Source: CAZKSN01 sp964555585
GTDB taxonomy: Bacteria > Bacillota_I > Bacilli_A > RF39 > UBA660
Length of the DNA: 64,000 nt
NCBI GenBank assembly: GCA_964555585.1
Contig: CAZKSN010000003.1
Span: 47,416 to 111,415 of the forward strand
Direction: 5' to 3'
The notes beneath the pieces were generated by a model that had not been told where the DNA came from, did not search any database, and worked only from the letters and a program-made list of their open reading frames with translations. Position 1 is the first letter of the stretch; each line of letters begins with the position of its first letter. Of the stretch, positions 9,346 through 18,714 are shown piece by piece. The position numbers and the translations under genes were made by a program.

Positions 9346-10802
9346 TTTTTATCTATCTCCTCTTTCATAAGGTTCATTGTCTTCAAAGGATTTGCCTGAC
9401 CCCTGGTTTTTTTCATAACCTGACCAACCAAATAATCAATAGCATTAGTCTTCCCTTCTTTATATTTTATTATAGTATCTGAATTCTCATTAATAACTTC
9501 TAATATAACCTGCTTTATTGAATCATCATCAGTTATTTGTTCAATATTCAATTCTTTCACCAGGATATTTGGATCTTTCTTTTCATCTAAAGCTTTGACT
9601 AAGACTTCTTTTCCCTGTTTAATGGATATTTTATTATTATCAACTGAAGATATTAAATCTATCAACATTCTGGGAGTTAAAACTATATCATCAATGGAAA
9701 CTTCATTCCTGTTTAAATAACTCATTACAATTCCATTAATCCAGTTTATGCTTAATTTAGGATTTGCTCCATTTTCTAAAGTTTTTTCAAAAAAGTCACA
9801 TATTGATTTATCTTTTACAATAATATTGGCATCATATTTAGATAATTCTAATTCCTTAATATATCTTTCTTTTCTTTCATAGGCCAGTTCAGGAATTTCT
9901 TTTCTTATTGATTCCAGCCATTCCTTACTTATTTTATATTTTGGTAGATTTGGTTCAATAAAATACTTATAATCTATTGCATCCACTTTACTGCGCATAA
10001 AAACAGTTGTTCCGGTTTCTTCATCAAAACGTCTTGTTTGCTGAGGCATCTCACCATATGAACCGTCTTCTTTAGCTTCAATCTGTCTATTTATTTCATA
10101 ATTAATAGCATCTCTTACTCCTCCGAAAGAGTTTACATTTTTAACTTCAATCTTTGTTCCCCAGTTCTTTGGATTTGTTTCATCTTTATCAGATTCCATA
10201 ATGGATACGTTAACATCACATCTTACTTGACCTTTCTTACTATCAGCTTCACTGATTTCTGCATACTGGTATACACTTCTCATAGTTTCTAAAAAAGCAA
10301 CTGCTTCATCCGCTGATCTAAAATCAGGTTCAGTTACAAGTTCCAATAATGGCACACCTGCTCTATTGTAGTCAATGGTAGAATAAGAAGAATAATGATC
10401 AGTTGAGGCTGCATCTTCCTCTAAGTGAATATTGTTTATTCTAACAGTTTTTTTATCACCATTTACCTCATATGTAAAACTTCCATATATTCCAACCGGA
10501 GCCGGTTTAGTTTCTTGAGTTAATTGAAATCCTTTTGGTAAATCAGGATAGTAATAATTCTTTCTTTCAAAATATAGATATTCAGGCTGCTTGCAATTTA
10601 AAATCATACTTGCCATTAAGGATTTTTTAACTGCTTCTTTATTAATTCTTGGAAGTATTCCAGGAAAAGCCATATCTATTGCAGAAACATTGCTATTTGC
10701 TTCTTCAGAATAATCATTTCTGGCAGGAGAAAACACTTTTGTTTTAGTCTCACTGATTTCACAATGCATTTCAAGACCAATTAATACTTTATATTTATCC
10801 AT
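9342..10802 (-). CDS. gatB: Asp-tRNA(Asn)/Glu-tRNA(Gln) amidotransferase subunit B
   Basis: GatB binds the misacylated tRNA and phosphorylates the Asp or Glu so that GatA-derived ammonia can amidate it. The 486-residue protein starts MDKYKVLIGLEMHCEISETK. It carries FERKNYYYPDLPKGFQLTQ (about 82-100), the NNIHLEEDA motif and the RAGVPLLELVTEPD motif, and ends with the C-terminal YqeY-like tail. The Cys residues of the zinc site of many GatB proteins are absent (KVFSPARNDYS region). This copy is probably zinc-free. It shares one base with gatA and four with aspS. Confidence 0.95.
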   Translation of the reverse strand: MDKYKVLIGLEMHCEISETKTKVFSPARNDYSEEANSNVSAIDMAFPGILPRINKEAVKKSLMASMILNCKQPEYLYFERKNYYYPDLPKGFQLTQETKPAPVGIYGSFTYEVNGDKKTVRINNIHLEEDAASTDHYSSYSTIDYNRAGVPLLELVTEPDFRSADEAVAFLETMRSVYQYAEISEADSKKGQVRCDVNVSIMESDKDETNPKNWGTKIEVKNVNSFGGVRDAINYEINRQIEAKEDGSYGEMPQQTRRFDEETGTTVFMRSKVDAIDYKYFIEPNLPKYKISKEWLESIRKEIPELAYERKERYIKELELSKYDANIIVKDKSICDFFEKTLENGANPKLSINWINGIVMSYLNRNEVSIDDIVLTPRMLIDLISSVDNNKISIKQGKEVLVKALDEKKDPNILVKELNIEQITDDDSIKQVILEVINENSDTIIKYKEGKTNAIDYLVGQVMKKTRGQANPLKTMNLMKEEIDKK

Positions 10803-12240
10803 TATTCAATCTCCTTTGCTATTTGATTTTTATAGTTCATCATTGATTCCAAAGCATAGGCGATATTTAAAATATTTACATCATCATAGCAGTTTCCAGT
10901 AATATTTAATCCAACTGGCAGTGAATTAACAAAACCATCAGGAATGGTAATTGAAGGAAATCCTCCAAAGTTTCCCACTTGAAGATGTTCTTCCAGCACT
11001 GTTGTATTTCTGTCTAATTTATCATCTATTTCATTTAATAATTTTGCCGGACCGCTTCCTACAGGTAAAACTACAGCATCGTAGGTTTTAAATAACTTTT
11101 TCCATTCATCTACGAGCAATCTTCTTACTCTTTGAGCATTATAGAAATATCTGTCTTTATTTTCTGCCTGTAGAACATATGAACCTATTACAAATCTTCT
11201 TTTTATAAGTGGAGAAAAACCTTTAGTACGATATTTCTTCATCATTTCAATATAGTCCTCACCCTCTTCTCTAGGGCCGAATATTATTCCAGTTAAATTT
11301 GACATATTTGAGGTAGCTTCCGCACATGAAATTACTACATATACTGACGGAAGCGCATTAATTAATCTCTTATCAATAGAAACTTCCTCTATTTCAAATC
11401 CCAAGCTTTTAGCTTTTTCTAAAACAGCATAGAAATTTTTAAAATGTGCCTTTAACTCATCAGATGCATTAGGATACATTTCTATATCAGCTATCTCCTT
11501 TATATAACAAAGTTTTTTACCTTTAACATTTTTGGATAATGATTCAAACAGCTTTATGTCTTTTGAATCCCAGGTGGTCATGTCTCTTTTATCTATACCC
11601 TTCATATTATCAACTACAATTGCGGCATCTTCAACTGATCTAGCTAAAACTCCGCAGTGATCTAAACTTGATGAAAAAGGAAAAAGACCATATCTGGAAA
11701 TCATGCCATATGTTGGCTTATAACCCACAATTCCACAATAGGCTGCAGGTTTCCTAATAGAATCTCCTGTATCGCTTCCAGTTGCATACGGATATACCCC
11801 GGCTGCTACAGCACATGCAGAACCTGAAGAAGATCCGGCACACATCCTTGAAGGATCCCAAGGATTTCTTACCACACCGGTATGACCGGTTGTCCCAGTT
11901 CCACCCATGCCAAATTCATCTAAAACAGTTTTATTAACTCCAACTGCACCAGCTTTTTCTAAATTTTCAATGGTAGTTGCAGTAAAAAAAGGAATATAAT
12001 CTCTTAAAGTATTTGATGAACCCGTACTTAAAATACCTTTTGTACTATAATTATCCTTTATACCGTAGGGAATTCCAGATAAAAAATTATCTGTTACTTC
12101 TTTTGCCTGTGCTTCATCCAGTATTTTTCTTGTATCTCGTGTGATTTCTTAAGTGATTCTTCTATTAATTCCTTGGAAGAAATTTTTTTATTCAATAAAG
12201 CCTCATGTATTTCTAAAATATTCTTATCCATGTAACTCAT
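10802..12240 (-). pseudogene. gatA: Asp/Glu-tRNA amidotransferase subunit A, frameshifted near 12117-12127
   Basis: GatA releases ammonia from Gln or Asn. The gene starts with ATG at 12240 (SYMDKNILEIHEALLNKK) but stops after about 49 codons. From about 12121 the normal sequence continues in another frame: ILDEAQAKEV, then SGIPYGIKDN with the catalytic Lys, LDEFGMGGTG, and intact sequence to 10802. About five residues (NAFVT-like) seem to be missing at the break, so a small deletion fits. The ATG-initiated frame 10802..11908 lacks the catalytic Lys and would not work alone. The Ser region reads GSDTGDSIRKPA. The flanking operon is intact, so an assembly error is likely. Confidence 0.85.
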
Positions 12241-12539
12241 TATTTCACCACCTTAGGAACTTTAATTTCTCTTCCTATATAGTCATCACAGTTAGCTAAA
12301 ACAGCTTCAATAGAAACTGAACCATCTTCATCGTCTTCGTCTTCTCTCAGTTCAAAAATAAAATCATCAAGACAATGTGTCATTGGCTCAACTTTCTCTA
12401 TTTCAGGTATTTCATTTATAATATTAATATTCTGATCAATTATTTCAAATTCTTCCAATACCATATCATTTTCTTCTTTTGTTAAACCTATAAGTAATTT
12501 TTCAGATAAATCATCAACTACTTCTTTTGTAAATTTCAT
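12240..12539 (-). CDS. gatC: Asp-tRNA(Asn)/Glu-tRNA(Gln) amidotransferase subunit C
   Basis: A 99-residue small subunit that wraps around GatA and GatB. Family features are LSEKLLIGLTKEENDMVLEE near the start and IEKVEPMTHCLDD in the middle (usually VxPxxHxxxxxN). A longer frame begins at 12572, but the ATG at 12539 has a strong AGGAGG six to nine bases upstream, so I chose it. The stop overlaps the gatA start (TAATG). It is the first gene of the T-box-controlled operon gatC-gatA-gatB-aspS. Confidence 0.92.
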   Translation of the reverse strand: MKFTKEVVDDLSEKLLIGLTKEENDMVLEEFEIIDQNINIINEIPEIEKVEPMTHCLDDFIFELREDEDDEDGSVSIEAVLANCDDYIGREIKVPKVVK

Positions 12540-12561
12540 AAATATCCTCCTTTTTAGATAA

Positions 12562-12800
12562 AAAAACAGCAATCAAAATCCCAGAAGGGACGATTACTGT
12601 AATATCCGTGGTACCACCCTATTTATCATTGTTAATGATCGCTCTTTAATCTTAACGGTTATCCGGCTTATATTACTACTGCTTCACATAAGCAACTCCA
12701 AAGTGTTCTTCATAATACATTCTATTGTTAGCTTTCACCTATTCTAACTCTCTTATAATAGAAATCAATATTATTACTCTCTTCTTCTCAGTCGTTGGTA
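12562..12800 (-). promoter_or_regulatory. T-box leader of the gatCAB-aspS operon, probable Asn (AAC) specifier
   Basis: On the minus strand the T-box core AGGGTGGTACCACGGA lies at 12605-12620. Stem I landmarks GAGAGTTAG, GGTGAAAGCTAAC and CTTTGGAGT precede it. Between the core and gatC lies a terminator (stem arms near 12566-12577 and 12586-12598, then a T run). The triplet before ACTTTGGAG is AAC (plus positions 12705-12707), where the specifier codon is expected. The leader should therefore sense uncharged tRNA(Asn). The specifier call comes from alignment with the second T-box here and is less certain than the T-box itself. Confidence 0.88.
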
Positions 12801-12824
12801 AAATTATATGATAAATTAACAAAA

Positions 12825-12851
12825 AAGTCAATTATTTAATATAATTGACTT
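12825..12851 (-). terminator. Intrinsic terminator after the gene at 12861
   Basis: The inverted repeat aagtcaattat / ataattgactt lies just past the stop of the minus-strand coiled-coil gene. A T run follows in that direction. It separates that gene from the T-box leader. Confidence 0.75.
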
Positions 12852-12860
12852 AAGATATTA

Positions 12861-14072
12861 TTATTGTTTTATTAATTTTAAACTTGCAACATCATAAGGA
12901 GTTTTATTCAACATTTCATTGATTTCTTCAATTCCTATGTTAACACTGATACTTGGATTCGCTAAATATGCTCTTACAGAATTTATTAAGTTTTGTCCTG
13001 TAGTTCCATAATTTTTTGTTAATTTTTCTTTCATTTTTTCTAATATTGCAATAGAAACAGTTAATTCTTCCAATTTTTCCTTCTTTTCTTTTATACTTAG
13101 AGAAGCACTAGTAGCTTCATTAAATAATGTTTGAATTTGAATTAAAGCACAATCAATTGCCATTTCTTGTTTAGATTTCTCAGTTTCCAATTTTTGATAA
13201 ACCGGATCTTCTTTTTCTAAATTTACTAAAGCTGCAATAAAGCTAATGACAGCATATTTTCCTTTTGTTGATTTAGCTTTTTTTAGAACAGCTTGTTGAC
13301 CATCAATTTTAATTCTTGATTCTTTTGAATCTTTATCTAAATTTAATATTTCTGACTTTAAACCAATAGTCTTACTAAAAGTAGTATCTATTTTTGATTC
13401 TATATTAGTTTTTTTAGTATCTATAGCATTCATTGATTCAAATAATTCAGCGATTTTATTTAATTTAGATAAATCACTTAAAGTTAAAGAATATTCTTCA
13501 ACCGGTTCACTCTTTAAACTAATTTTATTACCTGCCAGACCAACTTTAATCTTTTGAATTTTTTTCTTTCCATTATCGCAAAAATTATTAATTAATGTTT
13601 CATAATTACTTGCAAATTGTTTTTTAAAAGCTTCACTATTTTTAACTTTAGTTTTAATAATGTTTTTAATATTTTCAATAGTAGCTTCAACATTTTTAAT
13701 TTCTGTAATAACTTTAGTTAATTCATCCTGTATTCTTTTATAATTCATTCCTTTATTAATATCATTTCGGTTATTGTTACCTTCAGTTATTCTTGAATTT
13801 AACCATTGATTTAATAATGCAGGATCATTGTACATAGCTTCATTTGTACCTTCAAGAATTCTTGCTTGAATTTCTCTTAGAACATTTTTCTGATTCTCTA
13901 ATTCTAGTAAAGATTGTTCCTGATCAGACAATAACTTTTTTAATTTTTCATTCAGTTTAGATAATTTTTTATTATCTCCATTAGTGTGAGCTTTATATAA
14001 AGTTTCTAATGAAACTCCAATTCTTCCTAAAACTTCTTCAATTTTAGAAAATTCAACTTTTTTTGTTTTCAT
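12861..14072 (-). CDS. Coiled-coil hypothetical protein
   Basis: A 403-residue Lys/Glu-rich protein with long predicted helices, for example residues 35-75, 115-150 and 280-345. There is no signal peptide. The only moderately hydrophobic stretch is YAVISFIAALVNL near residue 272, too weak for a confident membrane helix. I do not recognise a family. A TTTTAGGAG-type RBS region precedes the ATG. It stands between two probable terminators, so it is likely its own transcription unit. Real by length, codon use and RBS; function unknown. Confidence 0.75.
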   Translation of the reverse strand: MKTKKVEFSKIEEVLGRIGVSLETLYKAHTNGDNKKLSKLNEKLKKLLSDQEQSLLELENQKNVLREIQARILEGTNEAMYNDPALLNQWLNSRITEGNNNRNDINKGMNYKRIQDELTKVITEIKNVEATIENIKNIIKTKVKNSEAFKKQFASNYETLINNFCDNGKKKIQKIKVGLAGNKISLKSEPVEEYSLTLSDLSKLNKIAELFESMNAIDTKKTNIESKIDTTFSKTIGLKSEILNLDKDSKESRIKIDGQQAVLKKAKSTKGKYAVISFIAALVNLEKEDPVYQKLETEKSKQEMAIDCALIQIQTLFNEATSASLSIKEKKEKLEELTVSIAILEKMKEKLTKNYGTTGQNLINSVRAYLANPSISVNIGIEEINEMLNKTPYDVASLKLIKQ

Positions 14073-14144
14073 AAAATTTTCTCCTTTTAGTTATTTATTT
14101 TAAAGTAATAAAAAAAGATTGTCAAATAAAAAAATAAAAAATTT

Positions 14145-14333
14145 TTATTTTTTATTATTTTTTTTCTTTTTTCCTGCTTTTGAGTATGCAATTGCAGCTG
14201 CTACCTTAACTGCTTTTTTCTTTGATGGTGGTCTGTAATTACCTATTTTACCGTCACCCTTAGTATAATCATCTACTAATTCTTTAATATTTTCTGATAT
14301 AACCTTTTTACTCTTTCCCTTTTTTAATGGCAT
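14145..14333 (-). CDS. Small basic protein, phage-like DUF6496 type
   Basis: A 62-residue Lys-rich protein starting MPLKKGKSKKVISENIKELV and ending with an AAAIAYSKAGKKKK motif. From memory this layout (MPLKKGKSKK, KELVDDY, KKAVKVAAAIAYSKAG) is that of short DUF6496-type proteins found in phages and bacteria. A longer in-frame start exists at 14390, but the ATG at 14333 has GAAGG upstream and begins the conserved part. The AAAIAYSKAG end is the family's most constant part. A nucleic-acid-binding role would be a guess. Confidence 0.7.
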   Translation of the reverse strand: MPLKKGKSKKVISENIKELVDDYTKGDGKIGNYRPPSKKKAVKVAAAIAYSKAGKKKKNNKK

Positions 14334-14380
14334 AATAACCTTCATTTCTAGTATTATTATGTTAATTAAAAGGAACATTC

Positions 14381-14785
14381 TTAATTGCAAAATAATCTTA
14401 CCAATTGAAAATCCATATCTTTATTTATACTTCTTGAATAATTCATATTGAACTTATTAAAATATTTTATTATTCTTTTAACTATTTTCTGCATTTCTTT
14501 TAAGTTGTCTGAATAACTGTAGGAACAAGATAAATTAAATACCTGATCATTTTCATTAATAATAAAATAAGAATCATTTTCTTTCGTCACTACTTCTGAA
14601 TTTTCTTTTGACAAAATAGTAAACAATAAACTAGAACTATTATTTTTTTGAGACAATAATTCAATAAAAACTGTTCCCTCTGGAATTTTATAATCTGAGT
14701 GTATTAAATCCGATAAGTTTAAAATTTTTATGGAATGTCCATCTTTAGAATAAAATGTTAAATAATGATATTCTTTTTTGTTCAT
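14381..14785 (-). CDS. Hypothetical protein
   Basis: A 134-residue acidic to neutral soluble protein starting MNKKEYHYLTFYSKDGHSIK. No family recognised. It has beta-rich character in the first two thirds and a basic helix near the end (MQKIVKRIIKYFNKF). It lies just upstream of the small basic gene in the same direction and may be co-transcribed. A GGAGAAG RBS precedes the start. Confidence 0.65.
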   Translation of the reverse strand: MNKKEYHYLTFYSKDGHSIKILNLSDLIHSDYKIPEGTVFIELLSQKNNSSSLLFTILSKENSEVVTKENDSYFIINENDQVFNLSCSYSYSDNLKEMQKIVKRIIKYFNKFNMNYSRSINKDMDFQLVRLFCN

Positions 14786-14822
14786 AACTTCTCCTGAATA
14801 ACATTAATTATTGTAAAATAAA

Positions 14823-15611
14823 CTAATGAAAAAAACAACTGAATATTGCTGAAATTAAAAATATAGAAATATTATTAAGTAGATTTACAATATCGTTATT
14901 AATAAATTTTATTCCCTTATAATAATCAGTTCTAATATTACAGTGTTCTTTTCTCTCAGTAATTCTTCTGCATTTGACACATTTATATTTCACCTGGATT
15001 AAAGAACCTAGAATGCTATCAATTAATGAACCAAGAAATCCCATTATTAATATTAAAACCAAAATAGAAATATTTGACTCAGTAACCATTGAATATGTGA
15101 CTGCTATAATAAATGAACTCAGAATTGAAGATAATAAGCCTAAAACAGTTACTCCTCCAGAAATACCTTTAACAGTGTCTTTAAAAGTTAAAATATCCAC
15201 TGGACTTTTTTTTGAAAGAACACCAATTTCAGAACCAACTGTATCAGCTAAAGAAGAAGCCATTACACAGGCATAAGCAATTAAAAAAATATCATTTTCA
15301 TTAAAATAATAAATGATTATTGATAAAGTTGCAACTCCTACATTTGATATTACCTGCAGCATATCTCTTCTACCATGTTTTTGATTTATACTTTTAATTA
15401 TAATGTTCCTTTTTTCTTCAGATATTTTTCCTGCAACTACTGTAATTAAAAAAGTAAACAATAATATTAAAAAACTGACTAATCCTCCAAAATAAGCTAT
15501 CAGTATTGAAAAAACACATGCAACTATAGTTGCTGAAAACGAAAGAGATTTTTTATAATATGCAAATAATGCTAAAATAATACTTATTAAAATAGATGCA
15601 AATAAATTCAT
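14823..15611 (-). CDS. DUF92 family integral membrane protein, phytyl-phosphate-kinase (VTE6)-like
   Basis: A 262-residue protein with about six membrane segments. Features of the DUF92/TIGR00297 family are KHGRRDMLQVISNVGVA (about 79-95), SSLADTVGSEIGVLSKK (about 118-134) and the FKDTVKGISGGVT motif. Plant VTE6 of this family converts phytyl phosphate to phytyl diphosphate with CTP. The bacterial members are mostly uncharacterised. It lies 11 bases downstream of a dolichol/phytol-kinase-like gene, which suggests a two-step prenol phosphorylation. The lipid substrate is unknown. Confidence 0.8.
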   Translation of the reverse strand: MNLFASILISIILALFAYYKKSLSFSATIVACVFSILIAYFGGLVSFLILLFTFLITVVAGKISEEKRNIIIKSINQKHGRRDMLQVISNVGVATLSIIIYYFNENDIFLIAYACVMASSLADTVGSEIGVLSKKSPVDILTFKDTVKGISGGVTVLGLLSSILSSFIIAVTYSMVTESNISILVLILIMGFLGSLIDSILGSLIQVKYKCVKCRRITERKEHCNIRTDYYKGIKFINNDIVNLLNNISIFLISAIFSCFFH

Positions 15612-15622
15612 AATATCTCCAT

Positions 15623-16273
15623 TTAGAACACTATTAACAGATATGAAATAATCGCGCTACCTAAAGGTAACAGTAAATTGTCATATCCTTTTAATCCAAC
15701 AAATTCAAGAATTGAACTACTGATGGATATTATTAAAACATCAAAAATATTTAATGGTAAATTATATATATTTGAAAATATAACTGATATAAATAAAGCT
15801 GAAACAAATACTGTAATTATTCCAAGTATTGTTTTATTATTATTAAATTTATATTTCTGCTTAATACTTCCAAAATAAGGAGCTAAGCCATCTCCAATTG
15901 CCATTATAAATAATCCTATACCAAATGATGCAGTAAAATCAGAATTTAATACTGTTATTATAGATAGAATTAACATACTTATTGGATAATAGACAGTTCC
16001 CAATGATTTATTATTTATTCTTTCCATCGCTGAAAATAAGTTATTCTTATATGAAATATAATTCAATATTACAAAAGTTATAGGAGGAATCATTAAATGC
16101 CAACTACTATGAAAAAAGTATATCATAATTATCCAAGCAAAAGATACAAACACATGAACATATTTTCTTGAAAATTCAACAGATAATTTATATTTTCTTT
16201 TTAATTTATCTGCAGAAATTAATATAAAGAATATATAAATATAAGTAAATAAATAACCTAATAATATTCTCAT
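15623..16273 (-). CDS. Dolichol/phytol kinase-like CTP-dependent lipid kinase (SEC59/VTE5 type)
   Basis: A 216-residue protein with about seven hydrophobic segments. The early SRKYVHVFVSFAW (about 33-45), MAIGDGLAPYFGS (about 124-136) and NNKTILGIITVF motifs fit the SEC59/DGK1/VTE5 kinase family, which phosphorylates polyprenols, phytol or diacylglycerol with CTP. It pairs with the DUF92 gene just downstream, the same combination as plant VTE5 plus VTE6. Salvage of a prenol to its diphosphate is a reasonable inference. Confidence 0.8.
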   Translation of the reverse strand: MRILLGYLFTYIYIFFILISADKLKRKYKLSVEFSRKYVHVFVSFAWIIMIYFFHSSWHLMIPPITFVILNYISYKNNLFSAMERINNKSLGTVYYPISMLILSIITVLNSDFTASFGIGLFIMAIGDGLAPYFGSIKQKYKFNNNKTILGIITVFVSALFISVIFSNIYNLPLNIFDVLIISISSSILEFVGLKGYDNLLLPLGSAIISYLLIVF

Positions 16274-16327
16274 CAGAAACTCCTCATTAATTAATAATAA
16301 AAGTATATCATAAATTTTAAATAAAAA

Positions 16328-16347
16328 ATCAATTCATAAGAATTGAT
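16328..16347 (-). terminator. Terminator downstream of tRNA-Leu
   Basis: The perfect arms atcaattc / gaattgat with a 4-base loop are followed on the minus strand by a T6 run. It lies 42 bases past the tRNA 3' end and before the lipid kinase gene. Confidence 0.75.
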
Positions 16348-16389
16348 TAATTATTTTACATAGACATATTTTCAACATTTTTTTCCATT

Positions 16390-16475
16390 TGGTGCGAGCG
16401 AAGAGATTTGAACTCTCACAATCTAGTGATCATACGCCCCTCAAGCGTACGCGTCTACCATTCCGCCACGCTCGC
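16390..16475 (-). tRNA. tRNA-Leu (anticodon GAG)
   Basis: An 86-base class II tRNA on the minus strand. The acceptor stem GCGAGCG pairs with CGCTCGC, CCA is encoded, and the anticodon stem TACGC/GCGTA encloses TTGAGGG, giving anticodon GAG. A long variable arm (about TGATCACTAGATTGTG region) and T arm GAGAGTTCAAATCTC follow. It reads CTC and CTT. CTT is the specifier codon that I infer in the leuS T-box. Confidence 0.95.
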
Positions 16476-16486
16476 ATAAAAGAAAA

Positions 16487-17812
16487 TTACTTTTCTTTTA
16501 CCGCCTTTAACATCTTCTTCCAAAGTTTTGATGAGGAATAATTCAATATTCCAACTTTATATACTTTCAAACCATATTTTATTAATAAGAAACAGGTTAA
16601 TAATAATAATCCAGTTGATATTAAAATGTCTACTATTCCTATCTGTCCAATAATCAATAAAACCGGTGATAATATAGAAGAGATAAACGGAATATACGAA
16701 ATAAATTTTATAAATGTCGCACTGTCATATGCTGAAGATATTATAGCTAAATAGTATCCGGCAAGCATTAATATCATAATAGGTGTCTGTATTTGCTGAT
16801 AATCCTCTATGCTTGTTGTCATTGATGCTAGAATGCCTGCAACCAGCGAATATGCTAGAAAGCTTAATAGTAATATAATAATTACAAAAGGAATAGCATA
16901 AATCATATTTGTAAATTGAGTACTTTGTAAAAAAGTATCAATCATTTGAGATATATCCAAGCCAAAACTGTTCATAAAGGATTCATGTGACAGTTTAGTC
17001 CTGATAATAATTCCAATTACTGAATAAACCAGAAACAACAGTCCCTGTGTTAATACGAATATGTTTGTTGCAATTATCTTGGATAAAAAGTGAGTTTTTG
17101 GAGAAACACTAGAAATTATTATTTCCATACTTTTTGAAGTTTTCTCTTCATTTATCTCTGCACCAATTGATTGAACAACCAGAATTATTAAGAAAAAGAA
17201 TGGAATAATAAACGCAGGAATCAATATGTTACTTATCATCGTCATGAATTCTGAATTTTCATCCAGTTCTTTATTCAATAATGTTCTGTCAACCTCAACT
17301 GTCTTATATATGTTTTCCAATTCATTTAAATCAATATCACTTCTTTGCAGTGCAATATTTGACTTTGCACTGTTGAGTGTAGTAATTATATTTTGATATA
17401 ACAATGTATCAATATAATCATAGGATATTATTTTTGCATTAAATATGTTTATTAAATCATTTTCTAATTCAATCACTATATTTTTACTTCTATCTGCTTT
17501 GATTTTTTCAACTAATTCATTTGTAGTTTTATCACTTTTACTTAATATAATATCAGAATTTACAATTGAATAACTTGTTGACTGATTATATATTGCCTCA
17601 AAGCTTTCATAGGCTGAAGCATTATCCACCACATATATATTTGTTGGTTCACTAAATTCTCCACCAAAATATTCTATAATTCTATCTATATTTAAAATAG
17701 CAGGAATTAACAATAGTAAAATAATATTTACCACTTTGAAATATTTACTAGAGAATTTCTTTTTAATGCCATGCTTAACTAAAAATTTAAGTTTATTTTT
17801 CAAATTCTTCAC
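16487..17812 (-). CDS. ABC-2 type exporter permease (NatB-like)
   Basis: A 441-residue membrane protein with an N-terminal helix (about 26-40) and a large outer domain of about 150 residues. A block of about five helices follows from residue 190, including SIGAEINEEKTSKSMEIIISS, the ABC-2 family signature region. This layout is that of NatB/YhaP, which export Na+ or unknown compounds. It overlaps the 3' end of its ATPase gene by 20 bases, so the two form one transporter. The substrate is not visible from sequence. Confidence 0.88.
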   Translation of the reverse strand: MKNLKNKLKFLVKHGIKKKFSSKYFKVVNIILLLLIPAILNIDRIIEYFGGEFSEPTNIYVVDNASAYESFEAIYNQSTSYSIVNSDIILSKSDKTTNELVEKIKADRSKNIVIELENDLINIFNAKIISYDYIDTLLYQNIITTLNSAKSNIALQRSDIDLNELENIYKTVEVDRTLLNKELDENSEFMTMISNILIPAFIIPFFFLIILVVQSIGAEINEEKTSKSMEIIISSVSPKTHFLSKIIATNIFVLTQGLLFLVYSVIGIIIRTKLSHESFMNSFGLDISQMIDTFLQSTQFTNMIYAIPFVIIILLLSFLAYSLVAGILASMTTSIEDYQQIQTPIMILMLAGYYLAIISSAYDSATFIKFISYIPFISSILSPVLLIIGQIGIVDILISTGLLLLTCFLLIKYGLKVYKVGILNYSSSKLWKKMLKAVKEK

Positions 17813-18692
17813 CTACTTTTTCAATGAATATCTCATTTAATGTTGCCTCTTCAACATCAAATTTTGTAATGTTCTTACACTTACTGACATATTTAAACAC
17901 ATCTTCAATAATCTTATCATTCTCTATTTTTACAATGAATTCACTCTTGTTTTTATCTACATTTAATACACCTTTAATTTTTAATAATTCATCCTTTTTA
18001 ACATCTCCGTCAATTATAATATTCATCTTTCTATAATTTTTCTTGATATCTGATAATTTTCCACTTAAAACAGTTTTTCCATTAACCAGAACCACCAGCT
18101 TATCACAAAAAAATTCCGCATGCTCCATTCTATGGGTAGAAAAGATTATCATTGTGCCTTTTGCCTTCAATTCCAATATTTCCTTCTTAAACAATTCAAT
18201 GTTGATAGGATCTAAGCCTGAAAAGGGCTCATCTAGAATCAAGAGATTTGGATCATTAATAATGGCAAGCAGAAATTGAATTTTCTGCTGATTTCCTTTA
18301 GACAATTCTTTTATTTTTCTATATTTATATTCTTTTACATTGAATCTTTCAAGATATTCATCAAGTTTTTTTTCTATTTCTTCCTCTTCCATCCCTTTTA
18401 GGCTGGCATAATAAACAGCCTGTTCCAAGACAGTAAATTTACCCAGTAAACTTCTTTCTTCTGTTAAAAAGCCTATTTTATCAGTTTCATTATAGGTTAT
18501 TGGTTTACCATTTAATGTTATTTCACCATTTGTTTTATCAAGCAATCCGATGATCATTCTGAAAGTGGTTGTTTTACCTGCTCCATTGACACCTAATAGA
18601 CCAAATATTTCACCTTTATCAATATCAAAGGATAAATTATCAACCGCCAGTATGTCCCCATAATATTTTGATACATTTTTAACACTTAACAT
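17793..18692 (-). CDS. ABC transporter ATPase (NatA/YhaQ-like)
   Basis: A 299-residue ATPase with Walker A GLLGVNGAGKTTTF (about 32-45), signature ELSKGNQQK (about 128-136), Walker B LLILDEPFSG and the H-loop STHRMEHAE. The C-terminal domain is of the NatA/YhaQ type, ending in ATLNEIFIEKVG. It powers the permease encoded immediately downstream. Confidence 0.92.
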   Translation of the reverse strand: MLSVKNVSKYYGDILAVDNLSFDIDKGEIFGLLGVNGAGKTTTFRMIIGLLDKTNGEITLNGKPITYNETDKIGFLTEERSLLGKFTVLEQAVYYASLKGMEEEEIEKKLDEYLERFNVKEYKYRKIKELSKGNQQKIQFLLAIINDPNLLILDEPFSGLDPINIELFKKEILELKAKGTMIIFSTHRMEHAEFFCDKLVVLVNGKTVLSGKLSDIKKNYRKMNIIIDGDVKKDELLKIKGVLNVDKNKSEFIVKIENDKIIEDVFKYVSKCKNITKFDVEEATLNEIFIEKVGEEFEK

Positions 18693-18714
18693 AATTGCCT
18701 CCTAAATAATTATA

